Of a stretch of 26,162 nt of DNA, positions 7,216 through 15,494 are shown piece by piece; the first letter of the stretch is position 1; every line of letters begins with the position of its first letter. The notes under the pieces were generated by a model. It was not told where the DNA came from and did no database searches. It saw only the letters and a list, made by a program, of their open reading frames with translations. Where the stretch lies: the NCBI GenBank assembly GCA_027316975.1, contig DAHVFL010000009.1, forward strand, positions 1-26,162, read 5' to 3'. The translations under genes were made by a program, and so were the position numbers. The DNA comes from Chloroflexota bacterium. Lineage in GTDB: Bacteria; Chloroflexota; Ktedonobacteria; Ktedonobacterales; Ktedonobacteraceae.

Positions 7216-7674
7216 TCAGGAAGCAACCGCCGATAACACTTCATCGACCTGTTCGAGCAGGCGTTGGGTGTTCGCGAACCCGTAATTCACCGCGTGAACA
7301 TGCCCAGTCGCATCGAGTACAACAGTTGTCGGCACCGTCAGCACCTGGTAGCGCTGCGTTAATTCAGGGGAACCCGGCGCGTCGATTTCTTCCACACTCA
7401 CCTGATAGTTACGCGCCTCGGTTACACGTTGCAGGGCTGGAGTTTGCAATGTATGACACTGGTGGCAGTCCGCGCTGCTGAAGGCCAGGATACGCACGGG
7501 TACGCGAGCAGAATACGCGCCAGTTTCGTTCGTGTTTGATAGCGGTTGTAGAGGAAGCGCAGCAAAAGCCACCTGGCGGCGCTTCTCAACAAAGAGACGA
7601 CCATAGCGTACAATGGCGCATGATAGCAGGCTCACAAGGGCCAGAACGCCTATTCTTAGAATGATGTCGGGCAT
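7216..7674 (-). CDS. Membrane-anchored thioredoxin-fold protein (CHQC)
   Basis: 152 residues: an N-terminal transmembrane helix (about 5-22), a linker, then a thioredoxin domain with active site Cys70-His-Gln-Cys73 and the cis-proline loop VPT (Pro115). The orientation suggests an extracytoplasmic domain, so a thiol-disulfide exchange role at the membrane surface is likely. CHQC is an unusual active-site dipeptide compared with CGPC. The SD GAGGAG lies inside the last codons of the upstream DUF4395 gene (6-bp gap), so translation is probably coupled and the two products likely act together. Confidence 0.85.
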   Translation of the reverse strand: MPDIILRIGVLALVSLLSCAIVRYGRLFVEKRRQVAFAALPLQPLSNTNETGAYSARVPVRILAFSSADCHQCHTLQTPALQRVTEARNYQVSVEEIDAPGSPELTQRYQVLTVPTTVVLDATGHVHAVNYGFANTQRLLEQVDEVLSAVAS

Positions 7675-7680
7675 AGCGCT

Positions 7681-8172
7681 TCAGACTCCTCGCCAGTGAA
7701 AGCCGCCCTCGTAACGCACACGCGGCAAAAGGCCCAGACGCCCCAAGTGATAGTAGACGAAACAGCCAGCACAGAATCCAACCGTCAAATTGATGGCAGC
7801 CAGCACGAAGACGATCAGGTCTAGCGTCCATCCTACGGCATACGCCTTCGTGAGGAACAACACGAGGGTAGCCGCGATGAGGAATAGCGCTCCTACGCCC
7901 TGCGCGAAACGATGAGGAGCGGGGTCGTCTTCTACTACACGCGGCTTCCACAGGCCCAGAGGTAACACGATACCGCGATACAGCAGGCGGTACGGGCTTA
8001 CACCGGGGGCCAGGGCGGCCAGCGTCATTACAATCGCGGCGATCAACACAATGACAGGTTGACTAAAGATAAAGGCCAGTCCTGCCAGCGCTACCGTACA
8101 CGCCTGCGAGAACTTAGCGAGGTGGGTATCCACTCGCGGTACCGGCAAAGAAGGCGTGGATGCAGTATCCAT
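7681..8172 (-). CDS. DUF4395 family membrane protein
   Basis: 163 residues with four hydrophobic segments (about 25-57 as two, 91-108, 113-130). It has the DUF4395 hallmark of a cysteine pair at the end of the last helix, Cys134-Ala-Gly-Cys137, followed by a basic tail. The family's function is not established. Conserved cysteines and its frequent partnership with thioredoxin-like or sulfurtransferase proteins suggest a membrane thiol relay (inference). Start ATG with SD AAAAGGAG nine bases upstream. First gene of the minus-strand group with thioredoxin and possibly carbonic anhydrase. Confidence 0.85.
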   Translation of the reverse strand: MDTASTPSLPVPRVDTHLAKFSQACTVALAGLAFIFSQPVIVLIAAIVMTLAALAPGVSPYRLLYRGIVLPLGLWKPRVVEDDPAPHRFAQGVGALFLIAATLVLFLTKAYAVGWTLDLIVFVLAAINLTVGFCAGCFVYYHLGRLGLLPRVRYEGGFHWRGV

Positions 8173-8703
8173 GATTTTCAGCTCCTTTTCAAGGGCAATG
8201 AAACGATGATTTCATAAGCACATGCGCTTATACAACGTACTAAATAATTGTTAGCTCTCATGGTAGCTACGAAGGATAACAAAAAGAAGACGCGATTTAT
8301 TGCATCTGCGGGGCACATATTTGTCTGAATGCGAACCGCTTTGCGTTTCCCAGGAAGATTTCATCATCTCTGCTCCCTACAAGCAGGCGAAAGTTTGCAA
8401 GCAACAGGTGAAAGACAGTATACTTCCGGTATACGTAGTAAGCGCGATGCTGGCAGACATGTGGAGATAAGGCTTCCAGTGAGGGGATTTGAGAAGTGTC
8501 CTACCTGCCTGCCTGTCATCCTGAGCGCAGCGAAGGATCTCTTCGTCCGGCAAGCGAGATCCTTCGCTGCGCTCAGGATGACAGGCAGGCAGGCATTCTC
8601 TCCACATGTCTGCGATGCTGGCCGGGTTATTGGAACGGCACGCTGCTCGTTTGGAAAAGTAGTCAATTTTTTATTTACAAGGAACGAATGGAGAAAAGGC
8701 CTC
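8173..8703. other. Intergenic region between divergent genes
   Basis: 531 bp between the DUF4395 operon and the glutamine synthetase gene. It holds a small inverted repeat ATAAGC/GCTTAT (8214-8231) near the DUF4395 start, paired GTATAC sites (8418-8423 and 8429-8434, 11 bp apart), and the large HPERSEGS hairpin at 8504-8593. The promoters of both flanking genes must lie here but none could be placed with confidence. Frames open across it are repeat translations, not genes. Confidence 0.5.
8504..8593. repeat. HPERSEGS-type dispersed hairpin repeat, copy 1
   Basis: Perfect 38-bp arms (8504-8541 and 8556-8593) with a 14-nt loop. The core TCCTGAGCGCAGCGAAGGAT is the element that, when translated, gives the peptide 'HPERSEGS' and is known from many unrelated bacterial genomes. 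The outer CCTGCCTGCCTG extension is specific to this copy. Second copy at 16483-16555. Confidence 0.8.
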
Positions 8704-10050
8704 ATGGCATCAACACAGGTAAACCAACCAGCAACTCTTGACGAACTGCTTGCCCGGTGGGAAAGCGATGGCATCAACAACGTCCTGTTTGAACTGCCCG
8801 ATATGCACGGTACGGCCCGTTCCAAAATTATCCCGTTGAACAAAGTGCGCGGCTTCGCCGAGAAGGGTCTCAACATGTACGGCGGCGCGCTCGCGCTCGA
8901 TAGCAGTTCATTTGTGGTTTCTGGCACCAGATATAACGAAGAAGTGAACTTCGCCGACCAGGTTCTCAAGCCCGACCTCTCAACGGCGGCGGTTGTGCCC
9001 TGGATGAATAAGACGGCGCGTTTGATTTGTGACAGCTACTGGGCTGATGGCACGCCGCTGCACGCCGCGCCGCGGCATGTGCTGCGCAAAGCTGTGGCGG
9101 AACTCGCCAAGCTTGGCTACTCGGCGGTGGTCGGACTTGAGTACGAGTTTTACCTGCTCGATCCAGCCACGATGAAGCCTATTTTCGATGGATTGCACAT
9201 CTTCAACACCATGCGCGCTACTGCCGCGCCGGTAGCAGAGCGCATCGTCGAACTGATGCCGCACATCGGCATCGACATTATCACCGCCAATTGCGAGTAT
9301 GGCCCCGGACAATTCGAGATCAACTATGGGCCACACGAGGCTTTGCAGGCGGGCGACCTGGGCTTCACCTTCAAAAACGGCGTCAAGTTTATTGCGCGCC
9401 AGCTTGGCTACCACGCCACCTTCATGACAAAGCCGTTTAGCGACCAGTCCGCCTGCGGAGCGCACACGCATATCAGCCTCGTGGCAAAGGATAGCGGCGA
9501 GAACGCCTTCCTGGATACTGACGACAAAAACGGCCTGTCGCGAGAGGCATATTATTTCATGCAGGGAATGCTGAAGCACGCCAAAGCTGCCATGGCGCTG
9601 ATGGCTCCTACCCCCAACTGCTACCATCGTTTTGTGCCGCATAGTTTCGCGCCGTCCAACATAAGCTGGGGCCTGGAAGATCGCACGGCCATGATTCGCG
9701 CCAAGAACAGCCGCGACCACCGCACGCACCTGGAGAACCGCCTGCCTACCGCTTTAAGCAATCCCTACCTGGCAATGGCTGCCGCAATTGTGGCTGGCAC
9801 GCTTGGTCTCAAGGATGCGCAGGTGCCCCCCGCAGCGGTAGGGGGACTGGCCGAGAGCTATGAAGGCTTCGAGCCTCTGCCCGCCACGCTCGACGAGGCT
9901 CTCAACGCGCTGGAGCGTGACCAGGAGTTTCGCGCAATCCTGGGCGACGAGTTCGTGCAGGTCTTCACCGCCATGAAGCGCAGCGAACTGGCGCGCATGA
10001 AGACCCACGTCAGCGACTGGGAGCGCCATGAGTACATAGAGATGTACTAG
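8704..10050 (+). CDS. Glutamine synthetase family protein (GSI-like or gamma-glutamyl-amine synthetase)
   Basis: 448 residues of the ATP-dependent glutamate-amine ligase fold. Visible motifs: GLEYEFYLL (metal glutamates), GPGQFEINYGP, GAHTHISL (nucleotide/metal histidine), and NCYHRFVP with a later arginine-rich IRAKNSRDHR segment. The longer frame from 8329 runs through the HPERSEGS repeat and is rejected; the ATG at 8704 has GGAG ten bases upstream and starts the conserved region. The adenylylation-site motif NLYDLP of classical GlnA was not seen. It converges with an amino-acid permease 3 bp away. That pairing and the divergence from GlnA suggest a role in gamma-glutamylation of amines or in nitrogen-source use instead of main ammonia assimilation (inference). 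Confidence 0.88.
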   Translation: MASTQVNQPATLDELLARWESDGINNVLFELPDMHGTARSKIIPLNKVRGFAEKGLNMYGGALALDSSSFVVSGTRYNEEVNFADQVLKPDLSTAAVVPWMNKTARLICDSYWADGTPLHAAPRHVLRKAVAELAKLGYSAVVGLEYEFYLLDPATMKPIFDGLHIFNTMRATAAPVAERIVELMPHIGIDIITANCEYGPGQFEINYGPHEALQAGDLGFTFKNGVKFIARQLGYHATFMTKPFSDQSACGAHTHISLVAKDSGENAFLDTDDKNGLSREAYYFMQGMLKHAKAAMALMAPTPNCYHRFVPHSFAPSNISWGLEDRTAMIRAKNSRDHRTHLENRLPTALSNPYLAMAAAIVAGTLGLKDAQVPPAAVGGLAESYEGFEPLPATLDEALNALERDQEFRAILGDEFVQVFTAMKRSELARMKTHVSDWERHEYIEMY

Positions 10051-10053
10051 AGC

Positions 10054-11598
10054 CTAATTCTCTTCCCTGAGTGTTTGCCAGGATGCCTCGCTATTGGCAA
10101 ACATACTGCCAATGGCGGCTACAATGATGCAGGCCAGCGTAATACCGCCTACGATATACCACCACTTGCTGTTATCAAGCAGGTTAGGGATCAGGCTATA
10201 GACCAGAGCGCCGATAATACTGACCACGCAGGAGGCAGTTCCTAAAACGATGGATATCCATAAGACAGGCATGGGAAAGATGAGCAATCTGCGAAACACC
10301 CTGCGGTCCTGCACGTAGAACTTCACCAGGTCAATAAACAGGAACGCCGTTGAGATGGCCCATACCAGCGTCGAAGCTGAGATGACCACATTGTAGACGA
10401 TGGTGTTCAGCGTCGCAGCATTAGCGGTACTGGTCAACGACGGCACCGCAATGAAGAGGATCGCGGCAAGAGCCATGGCAACGATGGTCTGGAAAATGAT
10501 GGCAGTAGCAGGAACGCGGTTTTTGTTCAGCTTTGCTACTCTCACCGGCAGACGCTGGTCGATGCCGCCCACGAGTAAAAGGCGCGCGTATGAGTAGCTG
10601 TAAATAGCAGGCGTTACCACGAAGTTAGCCAAAACGAGGATGGCAACCACGTAGCCAGCCGCCGGGCCAAGAGCCGTCTTGACGGTCGTCACCAGCGCAA
10701 AAGCGATGCCCGTCTGGGTCGTTCCCGTGACGACCAGCACGCCGAAGCTGGTAATAAAGTAGCCGACGAGCACCAGCAGCGCGCCCCACAGCAAATGGCG
10801 TGTAACAACTTTATGACTGGTCATCTCTCCAGCCATGTTAAGGGGGACCTCGATGCCGAGAAAAGACTGCGCAATGAAGGCGAAAAGGGCCAGGGTATAA
10901 TAGCCGGAGGGGTTCCAGGCGAATCCCCAGGCGGCAGGAGTATTCGTGACAAAGGTTTTATCGACACGATGCCCGCTCGCCAGCCAGATGACGCCAGCCA
11001 GACCTACCAGGAAAACCGCCACAAAGGCAAAGACGAGCACCACTTTCACGAGTTTGAGGATCATGGCAGTACGCTGCACCGCCAGAACGCCGGAAAAAAC
11101 AATAACCGCCATCAGCACCAGTCCTTGCTGCCAGGGTAGAACAAGCCAGCGTGGATTCAGTCCTTGCAGGTAGCCAACGATTACGTCGGCGGCAACAATC
11201 ATTAACAAGACGCAGGGGAACCAGGCGCAAAATGCCACAAAGAAGCTCATGTAGCCGCCAAAAGCTCTGTGTGTCCAGTTATAAAGCGAACCTTCATGCG
11301 GAAACATATGACCGAGCTGGGCGGTAGCAATCACGCAGGGAATAAAGAAGGTGATAGCGCCAATAACCCAGAATGTGAAGGTGCCAGCGCCGGCTCCAAT
11401 GGCGGAAGGAACGTTGGTAAGAAAGAAGATAATGATCACAAAGGTGGCCGCCAGACCAGAAGTATTGGCGACCTTTGGCATGGTTTGGACAGAGTACTCT
11501 TCAGATGTGAGTGTGCCAAACTCATCTGGCGGCTCTACTACTTGTAGAGGTTCAACTTGCCCTTTTGCAGGCATCCAGTCTGATTGTTTTGTGACCAT
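10054..11598 (-). CDS. APC-superfamily amino acid / amine permease
   Basis: 514-residue inner-membrane transporter with about 12-14 hydrophobic segments. Typical APC features: the first helix with VPSAIGAGAG and a GSLYNWTHRAFGG loop between helices 2 and 3. An upstream ATG at 11628 exists but has no SD; the ATG at 11598 is preceded by AAGGAAAG and is preferred. The N-terminal 40 residues are hydrophilic and cytoplasmic. Substrate is likely an amino acid, GABA-like compound or polyamine; the convergent glutamine synthetase-like gene, whose stop is 3 bp away, supports an amine or amino acid. Confidence 0.88.
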   Translation of the reverse strand: MVTKQSDWMPAKGQVEPLQVVEPPDEFGTLTSEEYSVQTMPKVANTSGLAATFVIIIFFLTNVPSAIGAGAGTFTFWVIGAITFFIPCVIATAQLGHMFPHEGSLYNWTHRAFGGYMSFFVAFCAWFPCVLLMIVAADVIVGYLQGLNPRWLVLPWQQGLVLMAVIVFSGVLAVQRTAMILKLVKVVLVFAFVAVFLVGLAGVIWLASGHRVDKTFVTNTPAAWGFAWNPSGYYTLALFAFIAQSFLGIEVPLNMAGEMTSHKVVTRHLLWGALLVLVGYFITSFGVLVVTGTTQTGIAFALVTTVKTALGPAAGYVVAILVLANFVVTPAIYSYSYARLLLVGGIDQRLPVRVAKLNKNRVPATAIIFQTIVAMALAAILFIAVPSLTSTANAATLNTIVYNVVISASTLVWAISTAFLFIDLVKFYVQDRRVFRRLLIFPMPVLWISIVLGTASCVVSIIGALVYSLIPNLLDNSKWWYIVGGITLACIIVAAIGSMFANSEASWQTLREEN

Positions 11599-11736
11599 GG
11601 CGCTTCTTTCCTTCCCTGTTACTAACATAGAGCGACGCCGGGAATGCGTTTAAGAACATAGTACACATGTGAATGTAGCCACACAGGTTTCGGTTCGGGA
11701 ATGCGATATACCTTCGCAGAAGCAAAATATTTGCGT

Positions 11737-11760
11737 GGACGCGATACGTCACGTCCCTAC
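11737..11760 (+). repeat. GGACGCG/CGCGTCC dispersed repeat, degenerate copy
   Basis: Matches the unit at 5740-5763 in 21 of 24 bases, ending in the same GTCCCTAC. Here it is intergenic, whereas the other copy is inside a coding region. Confidence 0.6.
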
Positions 11761-11908
11761 CATCTGCTAAAGACAATATAGCAAGTGTACTACAGTTACT
11801 GGGCATAGATGCGTAAATGCAGCATAGATAGGAATATTTACCTAATCTGATACATAAAATTGGGGGAAAGGCATGGGGCATGGCGATTTAAAAGCCACCC
11901 GTTCCACA

Positions 11909-11931
11909 TGGCGACCGCAAGGGTGTCGCTA
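11909..11931 (+). repeat. Degenerate hairpin repeat (GCGACCGCAAGGG type)
   Basis: Reads GCGACCGCAAGGGTGTCGC with imperfect arms GCGAC/GTCGC. It resembles a dispersed GGCGACCGCAAGGGTCGCC element remembered from Chloroflexota genomes; the relation is inferred, with no second copy in this window. It directly precedes the putative -35 of the next gene. Confidence 0.35.
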
Positions 11932-11932
11932 C

Positions 11933-11961
11933 TGGACGGGGGCGGCATATACGGCTATAAT
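11933..11961 (+). promoter_or_regulatory. Sigma-70-type promoter of the glucoamylase-like gene
   Basis: TGGACG (11933-11938; 4 of 6 to TTGACA), 17-bp spacer, perfect TATAAT (11956-11961). The ATG chosen at 11999 lies 38 bp downstream, which also argues against the longer reading frame starting at 11873. Confidence 0.55.
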
Positions 11962-11998
11962 CAGGTCAAAATGCGCTATGTGCAGGAGGATTTGGACG

Positions 11999-13987
11999 AT
12001 GCCGCGTGATCTACCTCTTGGCAACGGGAGACTGCTGCTGAATTTTGATAAAAGCTACACTGTGCGTGATATTTACTGGCCGCATGTCGGCCAGGAATTG
12101 CATACGGCGGGGGATATGTCGCGCACGGGTGTGTGGGTTGAGGGTCGTTTCGCCTGGTTCGACTCTCCCGATTGGCAGCGCGAAATGATCTATGAAGCGG
12201 AGACGCTGGTAACATATGTGACGCTTTCGCATTCTTCGCTGCAACTTACATTGCTGGTACGCGATTGTGTTGATTTCAACCGCCCGCTTTTCTTGCGCCA
12301 GGTGAGCATCACCAACCTGGCAGACCACCCACGCGACGTGCGGCTTTTCTTTCACTACGACTGGCACATCTGGGGCGCGGCGGACGCCAATACCGTTTTC
12401 TACGACCCGGCGCGACAGGCGCTGATTGCGTATAAGCAGCAAGCTTACTTTTTGATGAGCGGGCAGGTTGATGAGGGCGTGAAAGCGCGGATAGGTATTT
12501 CAAGCTGGGCAACGGGCAAGAAGGAGACCGGGGGCAAGGAGGGAACATGGCGCGACGCCGAAGATGGCGTATTGGGGCGCAATCCGATTGCGCAGGGGTC
12601 GGTGGACAGTACGCTCGCTCTGCACCTGGGCGCTATCGCGGCGGGCGAGTCGGGCATGGCCTATCACTGGCTGGCGGCAGGACCGAACATGGGGACCGTG
12701 ACGGAACTGGATATCCTGGCTCGCGAGCGCGGGCCAGAGACTTTCCTGACGCGCACGCGCAACTACTGGCGCAGCTGGGTGAATAAGGATACACAGGATT
12801 TCGCCGACCTGTCCGCGCAATTGATTGATCAGTACAAACGCAGCCTGCTGGTGCTGCGCACCCAGATCGATTACGATGGCGCGATCATCGCCGCCAATGA
12901 CGCGGATGTTGCGCATTTTTCTAACGACAGCTACTCGTATATGTGGCCGCGCGACGGCGCTCTGGTGGCGAATGCGCTCAGCCACGCTCGCTACTCTGAG
13001 ATCACACGCGGGTTTTACGACTTCTGCAACTCAGTATTGACAAAGGATGGCTATCTACTACACAAGTACAATCCCGACCATTCGTGGGGGAGTAGCTGGC
13101 AATCGTGGATTGATGGGAACGGCAACCCGCAGTTGCCCATTCAGGAAGATGAAACCGCGCTGGTAATCTACAGCCTGTGGCAACATTACCGGCTGTTCTC
13201 GGATATCGAATTTGTAGCGCCACATTTCCGCTCGCTGATAACGCCCGCCGCCGATTTTATGACGAGCTACCGCGAAGAACATACGCGCCTGCCAGATGCC
13301 TCATTTGACCTGTGGGAAGAGCGACGCGGCATCCTGACCTTCACAACGGCAGCGGTCTACGCGGGACTGGACGCGGCCTCTCAATTTTCGGCGCTGTTCG
13401 GTGAAACGGAACTGGCCGGCAAGTATCGATCAGCGGCGAACGAGATTAAACAGGCGGCGCTGCATTACCTGTGGGACGAGGGATTGGGCCGCTTTCTACG
13501 TATGATTACCGTTGATAAGGATGGTACAATTCACAAAGACGCCACGATTGATAGCAGTCTCTGCGGATTGTTCCTGTTCGGCATGTTCGAAGCGACCGAT
13601 AGCCACGTCGAGCGCACGATGCAACAGGTCGAGCAGCGACTATGGGCGAAGACGGCTGTCGGCGGTATGGCGCGTTACGAGAACGATTACTATTACCAGG
13701 TGACGCAAGACCTGAACCAGGCGCAGGGCAACCCGTGGTTCATTTGCACCCTGTGGCTGGCGCAATACCGCATAGCTCACGCCCGCGCTATTGACGAGCT
13801 GCATACAGCGCTTCCGTTACTGGAATGGGTACAGACCCATGCCCTGCGCAGCGGCGTCATGGCGGAACAGGTCAACCCTTTCACCAGCGAACCGCTCAGC
13901 GTGTCGCCCCTGACCTGGAGCCACGCTGAATACGTATTGACTGTGCGCTGGTACCTGGGAAAGTATCACCGGTTCATAACGAAATGA
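11999..13987 (+). CDS. Glycoside hydrolase family 15 protein (glucoamylase-like)
   Basis: 662 residues: an N-terminal beta-sandwich region (about 1-260) followed by an (alpha/alpha)6 barrel with YMWPRDGAL (about 314-322), a catalytic-acid type segment SFDLWEERRG (about 435-444) and a C-terminal ARYENDYYY stretch. Expected to release glucose from alpha-glucans (glucoamylase) or split trehalose (GH15 trehalases); substrate undecided. No signal peptide, so probably cytosolic, acting on storage glycogen or trehalose. The ATG at 11999 (SD AGGAGG, promoter just upstream) begins the conserved MPRDLPLGNG; the 42 extra codons of the longer frame cross a repeat. The antiporter gene follows with its start 68 bp past this stop. 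Confidence 0.87.
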   Translation: MPRDLPLGNGRLLLNFDKSYTVRDIYWPHVGQELHTAGDMSRTGVWVEGRFAWFDSPDWQREMIYEAETLVTYVTLSHSSLQLTLLVRDCVDFNRPLFLRQVSITNLADHPRDVRLFFHYDWHIWGAADANTVFYDPARQALIAYKQQAYFLMSGQVDEGVKARIGISSWATGKKETGGKEGTWRDAEDGVLGRNPIAQGSVDSTLALHLGAIAAGESGMAYHWLAAGPNMGTVTELDILARERGPETFLTRTRNYWRSWVNKDTQDFADLSAQLIDQYKRSLLVLRTQIDYDGAIIAANDADVAHFSNDSYSYMWPRDGALVANALSHARYSEITRGFYDFCNSVLTKDGYLLHKYNPDHSWGSSWQSWIDGNGNPQLPIQEDETALVIYSLWQHYRLFSDIEFVAPHFRSLITPAADFMTSYREEHTRLPDASFDLWEERRGILTFTTAAVYAGLDAASQFSALFGETELAGKYRSAANEIKQAALHYLWDEGLGRFLRMITVDKDGTIHKDATIDSSLCGLFLFGMFEATDSHVERTMQQVEQRLWAKTAVGGMARYENDYYYQVTQDLNQAQGNPWFICTLWLAQYRIAHARAIDELHTALPLLEWVQTHALRSGVMAEQVNPFTSEPLSVSPLTWSHAEYVLTVRWYLGKYHRFITK

Positions 13988-14055
13988 GAGGACCAGGCAG
14001 CACCCTCTCGTTCACATCTGAAATATTTGAGTGTGTGATAAGGAGAAGGGTCAAG

Positions 14056-15384
14056 ATGCCGCGCTGGTTATATTTCTTTCTTATTTTCGCTATTCTGGCC
14101 CCTGTGCTGAATGCGTTGCAAGTTCCCCCGGCCCTACTCTTTGTAGTGGCGGGTCTGGGCATCGTGCCGTTGGCGGGGTTGATTGGTCAATCCGTCGAGC
14201 AGGTGGCGGAACACACGGGGGAGCGCATTGGGGGGCTGTTGTTTGCCACATTCGGCAATTCGACTGAGTTGATTATTAGCATATTCGCGCTCAGCGCGGG
14301 GCTGGTAGATGTGGTGCGCGCCTCCATCATCGGCTCTATCCTGGGCAACGCACTGCTAGTGCTGGGCATATCAACCTGTGTAGGGAGCATCAAGCATGGA
14401 CGTTTGCATTTTGAGACACGCCCGGCCAGCCAGTATGCATCGCTGCTGGCGCTCTGCATTGGTGGTCTCCTGCTGCCAACGTTCGCCGAATTACTGGCAT
14501 CGCGCAATAACCAGGCGCTGATTATGGAGCGAGGCGCAACGCTCTCAGACTTTATTGCCGTGTTGTTGCTAATTGGATACCTGGCCTCCATCCTGTTCAG
14601 CGTCTTTCGCGTGGGCGATACACCATCACCCGATGAACCCGATGAACTGGATATCGTGATAGGAGCGCGTTCCGAGTCTGCTATCGCGCGCCTGCTTGCG
14701 TACAGGCAGCAAATCGTGAAGAGTGGCAAGCCGGGCAATACCGATACGTTGCGCCAGATCGATTCGACGCTCCACTCTATTGTGAAGCATGAGACGGGCC
14801 AGCACGACACCCGGACAGTAAATACCGCTCCACCTCAGCAAGCGGCTACCCCGGAAGCGCCAGTAGCCCCAGGCGCAGGAAACGTAGAGCAAACTAAAAC
14901 CAGAGAAGCCGGCACGGTGAAACCCAACCTCTGGCTAGCCTTGCTGTGGCTGACTGTAGCAACGGCGGGGGTGGCTGTGCTGTCGGAGATACTGGTGGGA
15001 TCGATTGAGCCACTTACAAAAGCGCTGGGCTGGAACGCGGCATTCGTGGGGTTGATTTTTGTGCCATTGATTGCCAATGTAACGGAGTATTTCAACACTA
15101 TCTCCATGGCGCTGGATAAACGCATGGAGATGGTGCTGGCAGCTTCCGCGGGGTCGTCTATCCAGATCGCACTGCTGATTGCCCCTATTCTGGTACTCGC
15201 CAGCCTGTTCGCGCCACAACGGCTTGATCTCGTATTTAGTATTGTCGAACTGGCAGTCCTGGGACTAGCCACCTTCCTTTTCAGCGAGATCACAGGTGAT
15301 GGCGAGCTGGTGTGGTTAGAAGGACTATTGCTGATCCTGCTCTACGCTATGATGGGCGGCACCGTGTTCCTGTTCGGAGCTTGA
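14056..15384 (+). CDS. Ca2+/H+ antiporter, CaCA superfamily (Cax type)
   Basis: 442-residue membrane exchanger. Both alpha-repeats are visible: GNSTELIISIFAL near residue 76 and IANVTEYFNTI near 345, each with the ion-binding acidic residue, and each followed by a small-residue helix (SIIGSILGNALL; AASAGSSIQIALL). A hydrophilic loop rich in Pro, Ala and Thr (about 195-295) links the halves. An ATG at 13984 overlaps the previous stop, but the ATG at 14056 has the strong SD AAGGAG and starts right at the first helix. Probably co-transcribed with the GH15 gene. Exports cytosolic Ca2+ (family knowledge). Confidence 0.9.
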   Translation: MPRWLYFFLIFAILAPVLNALQVPPALLFVVAGLGIVPLAGLIGQSVEQVAEHTGERIGGLLFATFGNSTELIISIFALSAGLVDVVRASIIGSILGNALLVLGISTCVGSIKHGRLHFETRPASQYASLLALCIGGLLLPTFAELLASRNNQALIMERGATLSDFIAVLLLIGYLASILFSVFRVGDTPSPDEPDELDIVIGARSESAIARLLAYRQQIVKSGKPGNTDTLRQIDSTLHSIVKHETGQHDTRTVNTAPPQQAATPEAPVAPGAGNVEQTKTREAGTVKPNLWLALLWLTVATAGVAVLSEILVGSIEPLTKALGWNAAFVGLIFVPLIANVTEYFNTISMALDKRMEMVLAASAGSSIQIALLIAPILVLASLFAPQRLDLVFSIVELAVLGLATFLFSEITGDGELVWLEGLLLILLYAMMGGTVFLFGA

Positions 15385-15385
15385 T

Positions 15386-15455
15386 ACAGGTCATATGATG
15401 GGAACGCAATGGACGCGGCACGCCGCGTCCATTGCGTTCCCATCATATGACCTGT
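15386..15455. terminator. 70-bp palindrome between convergent antiporter and CHAP genes
   Basis: 34-bp perfect arms with a two-base centre (AC), starting two bases after the antiporter TGA and ending 39 bp before the stop of the minus-strand CHAP gene. The core GGACGCGG/CCGCGTCC resembles the GGACGCG repeat family. No U-tract. Confidence 0.65.
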
Positions 15456-15494
15456 CGACCAGCTTACAAGAACCCTTCAGGCTTCCTTCTCCCG

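Larger units (their letters stand above)
11599..11998. other. Divergent intergenic region with repeat remnants
   Basis: 400 bp between the permease and the glucoamylase-like gene. It contains a GGACGCG-family repeat (11737-11760), a CGACCGCAAGGG-type hairpin remnant (11909-11931) and the promoter of the plus-strand gene at 11933-11961. No additional gene is supported. Confidence 0.5.

Noticed and set aside
8329..8703. 125-codon N-terminal extension of the glutamine synthetase frame
   Set aside because: The extension is translated through the HPERSEGS hairpin (peptide CLPVILSAAKDL and similar) and lacks an SD. The conserved protein starts at 8704.
8377..8741. Small frames with HPERSEGS peptides
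   Set aside because: They are translations of a dispersed non-coding hairpin repeat, seen again at 16401-16583.
11873..11998. 42-codon extension of the GH15 frame from ATG 11873
   Set aside because: It has a purine-rich stretch upstream, but it spans a repeat remnant and the promoter at 11933-11961; the family N-terminus begins at 11999.
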